DNA of 64,000 bases from Streptomyces sp. NBC_00691 (GTDB lineage Bacteria; Actinomycetota; Actinomycetes; Streptomycetales; Streptomycetaceae): assembly GCF_036226665.1 (NCBI RefSeq), contig NZ_CP109007.1, positions 8,238,281 to 8,302,280 on the forward strand, in the 5' to 3' direction. This document shows, piece by piece, positions 1 to 9,047 of this stretch. The notes beneath the pieces were generated by a model, which worked only from the letters and a program-made list of their open reading frames with translations, was not told the DNA's origin and searched no databases. Both the position numbers and the translations under genes were made by a program. How positions within the stretch are numbered: the stretch's first letter is position 1; every line of letters begins with the position of its first letter.

Positions 1-133
1 GACCTGACATGAGCCCGCTCACGATCACCTCGTCCGTGCCGGAGCCCGCTTCGAACGCGGCCAACTCGTCGAACGGCCACAGACGACCGCGGCATGAATA
101 GGGTGGCAGGCCTACCTCGAAGTTCGAGACCAT
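1..133 (-). CDS. possible 5' part of an unknown gene running off the left edge
   Basis: An open frame reads leftwards from an ATG at 133 to the window edge. It gives 44 codons with strongly G/C third positions (for example GRLWPFDELAAFEAGSGTDE). No family is recognised. Its start would lie only 6 bases from the start of the divergent GNAT gene, leaving no room for two ordinary promoters. One of the two starts may therefore be wrong, or the transcripts may be leaderless. Codon bias is the only support. Confidence 0.3.
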   Translation of the reverse strand, partial: MVSNFEVGLPPYSCRGRLWPFDELAAFEAGSGTDEVIVSGLMSG

Positions 134-139
134 CCGACC

Positions 140-1123
140 ATGTCGAATAGCGCGCCAGGGCAGGACCTTCCGGTCGGCTTCGGGTTCCAGCCGTATCGCG
201 GCGACGAAGACCACGGCCCCATGGCCGCGGTGCGGCTGGGTTGTGCTGAACGGGACCAGGCCGACGCCCATTCGGTTGTGGAAGGGCTCCCGACAGCGAC
301 CGAGATCGCCGAAGCCTCTGCCAGGCTGGAGGAGCCGTCCAAGAACCAGATCCTGGTGGTGCATGACGGGAGCGTCGTCGGCTACTCGACGATCCGATGG
401 TGGCAAGAGCGGGACGACACGTGGCTGTACCTTCACCGCGGCTACCTCTTGCCCGAGCATCGCCGCCAAGGCATTGGCTCAGCCATGCTGAGCTGGGCCG
501 AAGAACGGATCCGCCGGCTCATCAAAAAGCATGGAACGGCGCGGGCGGCAGTAATCGGCGCGAACGCCATGGCCTCCGAGCAGGACGCCACGGCGCTTCT
601 GCTCGCAACCGGCTACCGACGCGTCTTCAGCCTGGTCGAGCTGGAGCTGGGCGATCTGCAGCAGTTGCCCGAGCGGGGCAGCGAACTGCCAGCCGGGATA
701 CGGACGGGCCCGATCGAGTCAAGCCACTACCGCGCCGCCTGGAGGACGGTCGTCGATTCGTATGCGAACACCGGCTTCACACAGAAATGGCCATTCGAGG
801 ACTTCGTCGGCACCGCCGCCCCGGCATGCTGGAGGGCTGCATGGAACGGGCAGGACATGGTCGGCGTCGCCCTCTGCAGCATCCGCCGTCACGACCACAC
901 CGTAGGCGAGGTCGAAGAGCTGAGTGTCCGGACGGACCAGCAACGCCTCGGAATCGGCCGGGCCCTGCTGCTGGACGGGCTGCGGAGCCTTCGCGGACAG
1001 GGTGCAACGACCGCTCGACTGTTCACGGGCACGTCAAACCCGCACCGGTCCTACGATCTTTACGAGAGTGTGGGGTTCCGGCGGCAGAACGAGTACGTCC
1101 GTTACCGCAAGCCGCTTGCTTGA
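140..1123 (+). CDS. tandem GNAT N-acetyltransferase
   Basis: This 327-residue protein carries two GNAT folds, the arrangement found in mycothiol-synthase-like acetyltransferases. Both acetyl-CoA pyrophosphate loops are visible: LPEHRRQGIGSAML in the first half and DQQRLGIGRALLLDG in the second. The second is followed by the usual C-terminal LYESVGFRR motif. It presumably transfers an acetyl group from acetyl-CoA to a small amine in the cytoplasm; the substrate cannot be read from sequence. It is probably not MshD itself, because no mycothiol gene is nearby. Confidence 0.85.
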   Translation: MSNSAPGQDLPVGFGFQPYRGDEDHGPMAAVRLGCAERDQADAHSVVEGLPTATEIAEASARLEEPSKNQILVVHDGSVVGYSTIRWWQERDDTWLYLHRGYLLPEHRRQGIGSAMLSWAEERIRRLIKKHGTARAAVIGANAMASEQDATALLLATGYRRVFSLVELELGDLQQLPERGSELPAGIRTGPIESSHYRAAWRTVVDSYANTGFTQKWPFEDFVGTAAPACWRAAWNGQDMVGVALCSIRRHDHTVGEVEELSVRTDQQRLGIGRALLLDGLRSLRGQGATTARLFTGTSNPHRSYDLYESVGFRRQNEYVRYRKPLA

Positions 1124-2711
1124 CCGGCCGGTCATTGGGCGGTCCGATCAGTCCACAGGATTTGACAATATCTCCCCCCAGCAGAGGGCAGGGGCGCTGC
1201 CACGTCCACCGCCGACCCTCCGGTCACTCGTCACGGTGGGCCCGGGCCGCGCCGCCCACAGACCCGACCGAGGTCCGGCAGCGCGGGCACCATGCACCCC
1301 CGCCGTACGACGGTCCTCCTCCTGGCCGCCTCCTCACCAGCGGCTGCGTGGGCGTCCCCCGAACTACCACCCTGGCCCCGCCCGCACGGCCCGCCGAGGC
1401 GGCCGCATGGCCCCTGTGTTTGGATCACGGTCGAACGGGGCCACGATGTCGTCGGCTTGGTGGATGTAATGCCTACAGCGGTCCGGGCCAGGAAGGCTGT
1501 GGACCGCGCCAGCGTGGTCTGGTGCTGGGGGTGGCTGATGCGCGCGAGCTCCCGAGCGCATGCGAAAGGGCAAAGATGCGCCGCTGGCTGACTTTGAGGC
1601 AGGGCGGCCGCCCCTGGCGCTGTCACCATCGCCGTCGTGGCCGAACGCCGGAGCCTTGCCGCCCTCCTCTGCCCTGAACAACCCCGCAGCAGTAGCGCGG
1701 CGGACATGGGAGGCAGCGCAGACCCCGTCACCTTCGACGTGCCCACACACGGGCAGCGCGCCGAACACCTGCGCCGGGAGAAGGTGGAGAAGACATACGA
1801 CGAGCTGGCCCCTCTGACAGGAGTGTCGGCCGCGCCCCTCTAGCGGGCAGCCTCCGGCAATGTAGTCGCCCCCGCGTCGCCCGCGGCCACACCCCTGCCG
1901 GCAATCACGACCGTGACGACGACGTGGTGGGCGCCTGATGAGCGGTACCCACCTCGTGTTCTACGACCCGTCCACAACCCGGCCGTCGGCCAGGTCTGGA
2001 CGCGGGCAGAGGTCTGCCAGGCCTGCGCCGGTATATAGGGCTGCAAGACCCGGCACCCGCACCAGCGGCCCATTTCGCCGCAGCGCCTGTGGCCTACAGG
2101 GGGCGAAAAGCTACGCCTGCCCGGTGACGACGTGCGAAGGCATCCCGGGCAGGCGGTAGGCCCATCATGAGCACTGATGCCGGGAACGTCAGGGACTCGG
2201 AGTAACAAAGACCCCCTTGCCGTCAGGCTCGGTGGTTGAGTTCACGGCCATAGCAGTTCTGAGGTTCATCGATCACACTCCACTGAGAGGTGGGCGGAAG
2301 ATCTCTGCCACTCGACAGTGGACCCGTCAGGGCTGCGTCACACCGGGACACGCAGCTCCAGCTAGATGGCAGTAGACCTGGCGCTCGGCGAACTCACGGG
2401 GTGTTGCTGCCATGACGTCCTAGTGTCGCTGTCCGCGCACATTCCTGCGGCGGAGAGCAGCCTGGTGGATGCCGGAGACCGGTCCGGGTTGCGCATCAGG
2501 CGACGCCGGCTTCTTCTGGGGGACCGGAACAAGCCCCTCACCTGATGGTGCCACTCTCCGGTACCGCAACGGCACCGCACAGGCGGGGCGCTCCAGGCTT
2601 GTTGGCGGTGCTTCGGTCGCTTGGTCGCCCGGCGGCGCCGTACCTGAGAACGCTGCCTGACAACCCCCACACCGTCTACGGGCCACCGTGGCGTACGGGC
2701 CGGCGGCGCGG
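1124..2711. other. 1.6-kb stretch without a supportable gene
   Basis: Open frames here are short, conflict between strands and resemble no family. One frame near 1637-1843 has a charged C-terminus but no usable context. The only clear structure is an inverted repeat with 11-base arms at 2114-2124 and 2145-2155 around a 20-base loop; its role is unknown. Confidence 0.5.
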
Positions 2712-3188
2712 TCAGAGCGGGCGGGCGGCGTCACCGAGCTGGTCGTCGGACAGGGAGATCGCAGCCTTGATCCGCTTGCCGACCGGCTCGCGGTGCATCT
2801 CCACGCTCCGGCAGACCGCCATGATGATCTCCAGGCCGTGCTGGCCCACCCGACCCGGATCCCCGGCTCGCGCCATGGGCAGCGTCGGGGCGCTGTCCCA
2901 CACGGTCACCTCGACGGCGCCCTCGTTGACCTCCAGGGTCAGCAGACAGGGCCCGGGCGCGTACTTCCGGGCGTTCGTCACCATCTCGCTCACGACCAGC
3001 AGCACCGTGCCCATGACGTCCACGGATACCGGGAGCCCGTGCACGGCCTGCACCTCGGTCAAAAAGCCGCGGGCCAGGTCCCGGGCCAGGCCGATTTCCT
3101 CGCCCTCGCTGCCCTCGAACGCGGCGGACACCGATGGACAACGCTCCACAAGAAACTGCTGGCCCCTGTCCTGCCCAGCCCTGTCCAT
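2712..3188 (-). CDS. RsbW/SpoIIAB-like anti-sigma factor (HATPase) protein
   Basis: A 158-residue single-domain GHKL ATP-binding protein of the anti-sigma kinase type that is abundant in Streptomyces. The N-box is present (SEMVTNARKYAPGP), followed by a G1-like WDSAP and a G2-like GQHGLEII. Family members bind a sigma factor and phosphorylate a STAS antagonist. A STAS-type gene lies 2.5 kb away at 5651-5944, but that is not evidence of pairing. The ATG at 3188 was chosen because upstream in-frame sequence is low-complexity and unlike the family. Confidence 0.8.
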   Translation of the reverse strand: MDRAGQDRGQQFLVERCPSVSAAFEGSEGEEIGLARDLARGFLTEVQAVHGLPVSVDVMGTVLLVVSEMVTNARKYAPGPCLLTLEVNEGAVEVTVWDSAPTLPMARAGDPGRVGQHGLEIIMAVCRSVEMHREPVGKRIKAAISLSDDQLGDAARPL

Positions 3189-3834
3189 ACAGTCCGCCTC
3201 ACGTCCCAAGCGCCGATCTGCGCACGACACGGTTACCCCGGAAACTTCACGGCACTCCCCGGACGAGCAGGATCCGGCCTGCCGGGTCTCACCCTGATGC
3301 GGTGGGTGCACAGTGTGGTGGATCTGTCCGGCGATGGTGCGCGTCCGACCACCGCAGGCCTCGCCCGGCTTGTGCTTCAGCTCCAGCTGGCCACGTACGG
3401 CGGAATGGCAGCGCTTCTCGTTCCGTTCGGAATTCGCCTCTGACACCGGCCCCGAAGCGAGCCCCGCCTGATCGCGTAGGTCCGCGACTTCGCCCGTACA
3501 CGCTGGGGCGCGGTGTCCCTTGGCACAGGTGGTACACACGAGAACCGGCTGCGGGCGCATGGAAGGCGGCTGGTGAAGCATGAGTGGAGGATGGGATGCG
3601 CCATACATGCGCAGGACTCCGGCAGGTCCGACCTGGCTCAGTACCTGCCGCCGTTGACCGCGAGGCAAGAACTGGAGCAGGGCTCCGGGATAGTCCACAG
3701 ATCCGTCGCCTCGGTGACGGGGGGCAGACCTCCCTCGTCTGCGCGCCAACCCATCGGGCCGGTGCCTGTAGTGGATCCAGGACTGACCACCCCCACCGGT
3801 AGAACCGTCCCTGGGGCTGACGAAGGGAGTACGG
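3189..3834. other. intergenic region between divergent genes, no gene seen
   Basis: About 650 bases separate the anti-sigma gene (leftward) from the LysE exporter (rightward). Frames here are short and their codon use is not gene-like. Promoters for both genes should lie here, but no box is clear enough to place. Confidence 0.4.
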
Positions 3835-4509
3835 ATGTCGGTTGACCTCGTCGGGTTCCTTGGCGTGGTGTTGGTGGCCTACCTCGTGCCGGGCCCGGAC
3901 TTTCTCGTGGTGCTCCGGTCGGCGGCCGAACACCCATTGAAGGGCCGTGCGGCGGCGGTCGGCGCCCAGGCTGGGCTGTGCCTGCACATGCTCGCCGCCG
4001 CGACCGGCCTGGCGTTGGTGGCCGCGCGTTCACCTGTGGTCTACGACGCCATCAAACTGCTTGGCGCGGCCTACCTCATGTATCTCGGGGTTCGAACCGT
4101 GCTGGCAGCCCGACGAGCCGCACGTGAGCGTTCAGCCGCAGGGGCGCCGCCGACCCGCCCCGAGCACGGTCCGAAGCCGGAGAACCTCGCGGAGGTCGAG
4201 GCCTCCGGAGGCCGGTGGCGGGCAGGCTTCACACAGGGTTTCCTCACCAACGTGCTCAACCCCAAGGCAGCCCTGTTCTTTCTCAGTATCCTGCCGCAGT
4301 TCGTCAACGGGGGTGGCTCGATGACCGGGCAGATCTTCTTCCTCGGCACGCTCGACGTCCTCATCGGCGTCGTCTACTGGTACGCCCTGGTCGCCGCCGC
4401 CACACGACTCCGATCGCTGCTTGCCCGACCGAAGTTCCGCCACCGCTGGGAACTCACGACAGGCTGGCTCTTCATCGGCATTGGCATCAGCGTCGCCGCC
4501 ATCGCCTGA
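3835..4509 (+). CDS. LysE/RhtB family amino-acid exporter
   Basis: A 224-residue inner-membrane protein of the LysE/RhtB translocator family, which exports amino acids or their analogues by proton exchange. The N-terminal signature VPGPDFLVVLRSA and the first three hydrophobic helices are clear. A charged cytoplasmic loop follows at about residues 90-130, then the conserved GFLTNVLNPKAALFFLSILP segment and two or three C-terminal helices. Length fits the family. A GAAGGGAG ribosome-binding site precedes the ATG. The substrate is unknown. Confidence 0.9.
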   Translation: MSVDLVGFLGVVLVAYLVPGPDFLVVLRSAAEHPLKGRAAAVGAQAGLCLHMLAAATGLALVAARSPVVYDAIKLLGAAYLMYLGVRTVLAARRAARERSAAGAPPTRPEHGPKPENLAEVEASGGRWRAGFTQGFLTNVLNPKAALFFLSILPQFVNGGGSMTGQIFFLGTLDVLIGVVYWYALVAAATRLRSLLARPKFRHRWELTTGWLFIGIGISVAAIA

Positions 4510-4544
4510 AACCCACGTGTCGTGAGGTCCGCCCCCCTGCGCCT

Positions 4545-4691
4545 CAACCTCACGCCCAGGCACGGCGCAGACGGCGCCAGGCATGGTGTCCCAACCGGAT
4601 CCCTCCCGCCTGGCCCGGGCGCCGACCGGTCGTCGCTCCCGATGTCCCCGCAGCCTGGTCCCCTGTGCCCCAGTGCAGGGGCATTCGTGAT
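4545..4691. repeat. diverged direct repeat, copy A
   Basis: This ~140-base segment aligns almost without gaps to 5441-5587. Shared blocks begin CAACCTCACGCCC and end TGCAGGGG. The two copies bracket the VOC-family gene. On the minus strand both copies can start a short peptide reading M..AVPGREV, but neither continues as a convincing gene. Function is unknown. Confidence 0.6.
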
Positions 4692-4965
4692 GCTGGCGGT
4701 GGCTCCGGACGGCGTATCCGATACGCAGAATTCGCGCTGACGCCAGGATACGTGCGGTTCAGCCCGATGCCCTGCGTGGTGCTCTGGCACCCGGCCCCGG
4801 GCACCCGATCGGTCTGGTCCCCTCGCCTGCGCCTGCCCCCTGCGCAACCATGGGGCGCACGGGGCAGACGCAGGCCGTGCACAGTGTGCTGAGCCGTCAC
4901 TGGCTGCCTGCCGGCTCCCGACCGCAAGTCTGCGGCTTCTGGTTGAGGCGGGGTAGGAGGCCAGG

Positions 4966-5340
4966 ATGACCACGACACTCGGCGCCTTCGTCCTTGGCAC
5001 GCCCGACCCTCCCGCGCTCGCCGACTTCTACCGGGCCCTGCTGGGGTGGGAGGAAGTGGAGTGCGGTCCGGAATGGGTGCGCTTGAAGGAGCACGGGCGA
5101 GACCGCCCCAGCCTCAGCTTCCAGCTGGAGAGCGATCACCTGCCTCCGGTATGGCCACCTCGGCCGGGCACGCAACAGATGCAGGCGCATCTGGACGTGC
5201 TAGTCGACGACCTGGAAGCGGAAACTGGACGAGCCTGCGCTCTGGGAGCGACGGTGGAAGAGCATCAGCCTCAGCAGAGGGTAAGGGTCCTCCGCGATCC
5301 CCATGGGCACCTGTTCTGCCTCTTCCTGCCCGGTGCCTGA
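4966..5340 (+). CDS. VOC (glyoxalase/bleomycin-resistance) superfamily protein
   Basis: A 124-residue protein made of two beta-alpha-beta-beta-beta half-modules of the vicinal-oxygen-chelate fold. The first half begins GTPDPPALADFYRALLGW. The second ends with the usual RVLRDPHGHLFCLFL. Most small single-domain Streptomyces members have unknown substrates. The ATG at 4966 follows GGTAGGAGG. The gene lies between two copies of a diverged direct repeat. Confidence 0.85.
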   Translation: MTTTLGAFVLGTPDPPALADFYRALLGWEEVECGPEWVRLKEHGRDRPSLSFQLESDHLPPVWPPRPGTQQMQAHLDVLVDDLEAETGRACALGATVEEHQPQQRVRVLRDPHGHLFCLFLPGA

Positions 5341-5440
5341 ACGCTCACCGGAATCCGCCTTCTCACGCCAACCGGGCGACGATCACCGGTCCAGGTGTGA
5401 CCTCGTGCGGAGCCCCGGTGATGACCATGCCCCCGCACGC

Positions 5441-5587
5441 CAACCTCACGCCCTGGCACGGCCATGTACGGCGCTTCCAGCGTGTCACAGCCGGTACCCT
5501 CCGGCCTGGCCTCGAGCGCCGACTGATCACCACTCCCGCTCCCCCTGCCAGGCCCCCTATGCCCCCATGCAGGGGACCCGTTACATG
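5441..5587. repeat. diverged direct repeat, copy B
   Basis: Second copy of the repeat at 4545-4691, in the same orientation and downstream of the VOC gene. By eye, roughly two thirds or more of the positions match, with the best-conserved blocks at both ends. Confidence 0.6.
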
Positions 5588-5650
5588 GCAGGCCGTACGG
5601 TGCGCCCCTACCGCTCCGCGACCCGTTCGCGCCGCGCCTCGTTCGTGGAG

Positions 5651-5944
5651 TCAGGCGGCGAGGGCGCTGGGAAGGCTTTTGCGGCAGTCGATGAAGGCGT
5701 CGATGCCGACGATGGTGATGACGCGTATCACCGCCTGGCTGGGCACGGCCAGACGGAGCCACCCCTCTGCTGTGGTGAGGGTGCGGTGGGTTCGGATGAG
5801 GGTGTTGATGCCGCTGGAGCCCATGAACGAGACCTGCTGCAGGTCCAGCACCACACGGGGACGCGTTCTCTCACAGGCCGCGGCCAGTTCCCGGCGGGCC
5901 TGGAGCTGGGAATTCGCTGTCATCTCAGCCACATGGGTGATCAT
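5651..5944 (-). CDS. STAS-domain anti-sigma factor antagonist, N-terminally short
   Basis: The frame encodes 97 residues of a STAS domain, including the phosphorylatable-serine region DLQQVSFMGSSGINTLIRTH typical of RsbV/SpoIIAA antagonists. Such proteins release sigma factors by binding HATPase anti-sigma kinases. It starts inside what is normally the second strand (EMTANSQLQARRELAAA). A TGA lies in frame just upstream of the first ATG, so about 25 residues of the usual fold are absent. It may be a decayed gene. Confidence 0.65.
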   Translation of the reverse strand: MITHVAEMTANSQLQARRELAAACERTRPRVVLDLQQVSFMGSSGINTLIRTHRTLTTAEGWLRLAVPSQAVIRVITIVGIDAFIDCRKSLPSALAA

Positions 5945-6459
5945 GATTCACCGGAGAACCGTTTGACCCCAGTCGGTGACGCGGCAGCCGCCCGCGGCCA
6001 CGCCCTTCGACCGGCCTCAGCGTTCGTGTCAGGGGTGGTCCGTACCGTCGGGATCGAGGGCCTGGAACGGCCGGCCCCCTGGTCCCGGGAGCCCGCCACG
6101 GATGAGATCACCGTCACTGCCCAGGACATGCAATACCTCCTCCGCGACCCAGCGAGCGCATATGGCGCCCCGTACCAGCAGGCATACGCAGACCTCGCCG
6201 CCTCACACCTCGGCGGTTTGCGAGCCTCCCGCCGGGCGGCGGTCCAGGTGCTTACTCCGGAGTCCCAGGCTTCGGCGAGCGGGACAATGTGGCCGGGGAC
6301 GGTCGACGCGGCGAGAGCTCGTCCGTGAGCGCGGGGCGGGAGCCACGGCAGCGAATCCGCACCAGTCCGACTGGTCGTTGGCAGGCCTCCCGATGCGCCC
6401 CCGCACCACGATCCCCGATTCGGGAGCGCAGTACATCTCCGGCCTGGTGAGGGGGCGGG
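5945..6459. other. region without a supportable gene
   Basis: Several frames are open on both strands, but none resembles a known family and none has a convincing start. The stretch lies between the shortened STAS gene and a nuclease remnant, so it is probably decayed sequence. Confidence 0.4.
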
Positions 6460-6700
6460 GGTAGTGGACGACGGTGGTCTCGCAGGCGTCGGCGTACACC
6501 TCCAGCGAATCGGCTTCGCTCTGGTCGGCTGCCAGGCCCCAGCGGAGCTTGGTGGCGAACCGTTCGCCGATGTAGCGGCAGTGCGCGTCGGGGAGCGGCG
6601 GCATCCACTGGGACGGATCCTGGTCGGCCTTCGACCGGTTCGTACGCGCCGTGACAGCGACGAGCGAGGTCGACGCGTCCTGGTCGGGGGCGTCGAATCG
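6460..6700 (-). pseudogene. C-terminal remnant of a DUF1524/HNH family endonuclease
   Basis: The minus strand encodes LVAVTARTNRSKADQDPSQW, then WMPPLPDAHCRYIGERFATK and LRWGLAADQSEADSLEVYAD ending in AC. This is the characteristic tail of secreted DUF1524 (HNH) endonuclease-family proteins: NRSKGD, WxPP, two cysteines and VK.RWGL. The upstream catalytic half with its HNH residues and signal peptide is missing, and flanking sequence in the same frame is unrelated. I infer a broken relic. Confidence 0.6.
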
Positions 6701-6980
6701 TCCCGCTGTTCCGCGCGGCGCCAACGCCGCGCTCCTCGGCTTCACTGGCGCCGACCTGCTCGAGCAGGCGCAGGCGATCAGCAGCGGCGCACCGTACGAG
6801 CTTCGCGTCCGTGTCACCGGCCCCTGAGACGGTGGTGGAGTAGCGGGCGGTGATCTCCCCTGTGGAGCATCACGGCGCAGTGCCAGAGCCGCCCGGGTCG
6901 CACGCGGTGACGCCGGCGTTCGTCGCCCCATTGCATTCCTTGGGCCTGTCCGATGGCGTGCGGGGCGGCCGGGAACGCGA

Positions 6981-7017
6981 ATGGACCCCGACCCTGGGGG
7001 AGAGGGTCGGGGTCCAT
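6981..7017. terminator. strong hairpin terminator after csbD-like gene
   Basis: A perfect inverted repeat with 15-base arms (6981-6995 and 7003-7017) and a 7-base loop lies 37 bases past the stop of the leftward CsbD gene. There is no U-tract, as is common in Streptomyces. Confidence 0.8.
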
Positions 7018-7053
7018 CCGAGCCGCGGGCCGTGGTCGGCGGCGGGTGTGTGG

Positions 7054-7230
7054 TCAGTGGTGGCGGAAGGTGTCCTTGACGTCTTCCTTGGCCTGGCGGG
7101 CGTTGCCCTTGGCCTGATCGGCATGGCCGTCAGCGGTCATCCGCTCGTTGCCGAGTGCCCGGCCCGTCATCTCCTTGGCCTTGCCCTTGGCCTGCTCGGC
7201 CTGCGCCCTGGTCTTCTCGGTGCCCGACAT
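7054..7230 (-). CDS. CsbD-family stress protein
   Basis: A 58-residue highly charged helical protein of the CsbD family: KTRAQAEQAKGKAKEMTGRA, then QAKGNARQAKEDVKD. Members are induced by general stress in many bacteria; their biochemical role is not established. The ATG at 7230 was chosen because GAGGAGG sits just upstream and the protein then has the normal CsbD length. A strong hairpin follows the gene. Confidence 0.9.
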   Translation of the reverse strand: MSGTEKTRAQAEQAKGKAKEMTGRALGNERMTADGHADQAKGNARQAKEDVKDTFRHH

Positions 7231-7501
7231 GGGACCTCCTCGTTGTGGTACCGGATTGGTCGTGACCACCGCCTGCTCACGATTCCGCGGACCAAACCCC
7301 GCACGGCTCGCCGACGCCAGATCTCCCGATTTCCGCGGCGGCCAGTCGGTACGAGGCACGCTCCGGCGGGAAAGGCAGGCACCGTCGGGGAGTGATGAGT
7401 CAGGCGTGCGCGATGCCCGCCCGCACTGATAAGAAACAAATAAGATTCATATGCATGGGTGAGGACTACCAGGGCATCCGGTGTCTCGGAGGTTGATAAC
7501 T

Positions 7502-7663
7502 ATGGTTCCCCTGCTTCTTGTTCTTCTGCTCGCTCTGATCCTGTTCGGTGCCGGTTTCGCGGTGAAGGTTCTCTGGTGGGTCGCGATCGCCGTGCTGGTG
7601 ATCTGGCTGATCGGCTTCGTTGCCCGGCCGAAGAACAGCAGCGGCCGCTGGTACCGCTGGTAG
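7502..7663 (+). CDS. small hydrophobic membrane protein
   Basis: A 53-residue protein with two closely spaced transmembrane helices (about residues 2-19 and 21-40) and a short basic, aromatic tail ending GRWYRW. Very similar hydrophobic proteins are widespread in Streptomyces, with no assigned function. The ATG at 7502 follows GGAGG at an 8-base spacing and is preferred over the in-frame GTG at 7481. A very strong hairpin follows. Confidence 0.8.
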   Translation: MVPLLLVLLLALILFGAGFAVKVLWWVAIAVLVIWLIGFVARPKNSSGRWYRW

Positions 7664-7691
7664 CACGCCGCTCCTGGCACGGTTCAGGGTC

Positions 7692-7749
7692 GGCATGACG
7701 GTGGCCGTCCACCCCCGCTCGACCGGGGGTGGACGGCCACCGTCATGCC
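7692..7749. terminator. long perfect hairpin terminator
   Basis: A 26-base perfect stem (7692-7717 and 7724-7749) with a 6-base loop lies 28 bases after the stop of the small membrane protein gene. Its length is unusual for a simple terminator. Transcripts arriving from either side would stop here. Confidence 0.85.
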
Positions 7750-8031
7750 CGGAAAAGGGTTTCTGCTCCTGCTTCCGGTGAAACCGGTTCCCGCGGGTAG
7801 CCGTATGAGTTCCGGGGCGGCGGCCGTGACGCAGCAGGGAACCTGCGCACCTCCACAGAGCGGCGGCAGCCCCGGTTGAACGGAAGAATTTCGGATGTGT
7901 GAGGTCGAGACCACGGGGCAATCGGAGCCCAGGACGAAACACAAGTTTCGCCGCAAGTTTGATGAAGTCGCAGGGGGCCGGTCGCAAGATTCGATTGCCG
8001 ATCAGGTCCCCGTTCACGGAAGGACTTTCGA

Positions 8032-8388
8032 ATGACTGAGAATGTGTGGGGTTACCGCGAGACGTCCGGCCGTACGGCCGGAGCCGACCTGACGGGCTAC
8101 AAGGTCGAGGCGGCCGACGGTTCTATCGGCAAGGTCGACAAGCACTCCGACGAGGTCGGCTCCTCCTACATCGTGGTCGACACGGGCCCGTGGATCTTCG
8201 GCAAGGAGGTCCTTCTGCCCGCGGGCACCATCGACCGGGTCGACGCCCAGGAGGAGAAGGTCTACGTCGGCTGGACCAAGGACCAGATCAAGGCCGCCCC
8301 TGAGTTCGAGAAGGACAGGCACCTCGGCAACGAGGACTACCACCGCCAGGTCGGCGGCTACTACGCCGACCCCTCGAACCGCCTCTGA
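8032..8388 (+). CDS. PRC-barrel domain protein
   Basis: A 118-residue cytoplasmic protein with an N-terminal PRC-barrel: DLTGYKVEAADGSIGKVDKH, then YIVVDTGPWIFGKEVLLPAG and IDRVD. A charged C-terminal tail follows. PRC-barrels occur in RNA-processing and photosynthetic proteins; these short Streptomyces forms are uncharacterised. GGAAGGAC precedes the ATG. A second, frameshifted copy with the same leader sequence lies at 14203-14558. A hairpin terminator follows. Confidence 0.85.
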   Translation: MTENVWGYRETSGRTAGADLTGYKVEAADGSIGKVDKHSDEVGSSYIVVDTGPWIFGKEVLLPAGTIDRVDAQEEKVYVGWTKDQIKAAPEFEKDRHLGNEDYHRQVGGYYADPSNRL

Positions 8389-8405
8389 GACAGCCGCAGC
8401 GGTGC

Positions 8406-8445
8406 GGGTGTGGGGCGGCAGCCACCAGGCTGCCGCCCCACACCC
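8406..8445. terminator. hairpin terminator after PRC-barrel gene
   Basis: A perfect stem with 18-base arms (8406-8423 and 8428-8445) and an ACCA loop begins 17 bases past the stop codon. Confidence 0.85.
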
Positions 8446-8448
8446 ATG

Positions 8449-8491
8449 TCGTATCAACGCCCGCGCACAGCGCGCGCAGGCGTTGATACGA
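8449..8491. repeat. second inverted repeat next to terminator
   Basis: Arms TCGTATCAACGCC (8449-8461) and its exact complement (8479-8491) enclose a 17-base loop that is itself palindromic (CGCGC...GCGCG). It directly follows the terminator. It could be another hairpin, a protein-binding site or a relic end of a mobile element; nothing distinguishes these. Confidence 0.5.
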
Positions 8492-8649
8492 CTCGATGGT
8501 CGGCATCGCTGTGGTGGGCACGGTGACCGCCTGCAGGGCGCCTGGGCGGGCCCGGGATACGAGAAGGACCCCACCGCTGAGCTGCGGTGGGATTCTGGTG
8601 TTCATCGAGCTTTCGGAGGGGGCCACCCTCTCGTTCGGACTCCTCGGAG

Positions 8650-8965
8650 CGGGTATCGACCGCCACGGAAAACCAGCAGGACCCCCTGGCCCACGCCGGC
8701 TCAGTGGTCAATGAACGGCTCGCGGCCGGGGGCCCAGGTCATCGGGCCCGTCACGTCGGTGTTCTGGCACCTGGGGGTGTACCGGACGGGCCAGGAGTGG
8801 AAAGTGCTGATGACGGTGACTGCCGAGCGGTATCCGGCGCTGGAGGCGCACCTCCTCGCTCTGCACCCGTGGGGCAACCGGGAGCTTGTCGCCGTCCCGA
8901 TCGTCGCGGCTGCCGAGCCGTGCAAGAGGTGGATCTGTGCATTGGTCGTGCCGGTCGAAGGCTAG
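8650..8965 (+). pseudogene. cutA: frameshifted cutA-like divalent-cation tolerance gene
   Basis: The CutA family pattern is split between two frames. One frame gives STATENQQDPLAHAGSVVNE then RLAAG. After about one extra base near 8725-8735, the next frame gives AQVIGPVTSVFWHLGVYRTG, then EWKVLMTVTAERYPALEAHL and ALHPWGNRELVAVPI. Together they cover the CutA1 core. The frameshift and the poor N-terminus indicate a decayed gene. Family members are small trimeric proteins linked to copper tolerance. Confidence 0.65.
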
Positions 8966-9047
8966 AACGTCGATTGCTTCTGGGGTGGGTACGCGGAAGG
9001 CCGGCGTTGGGAATCTTCGACGGCGGCCTCCTCTGTTTTGCGGAGCG

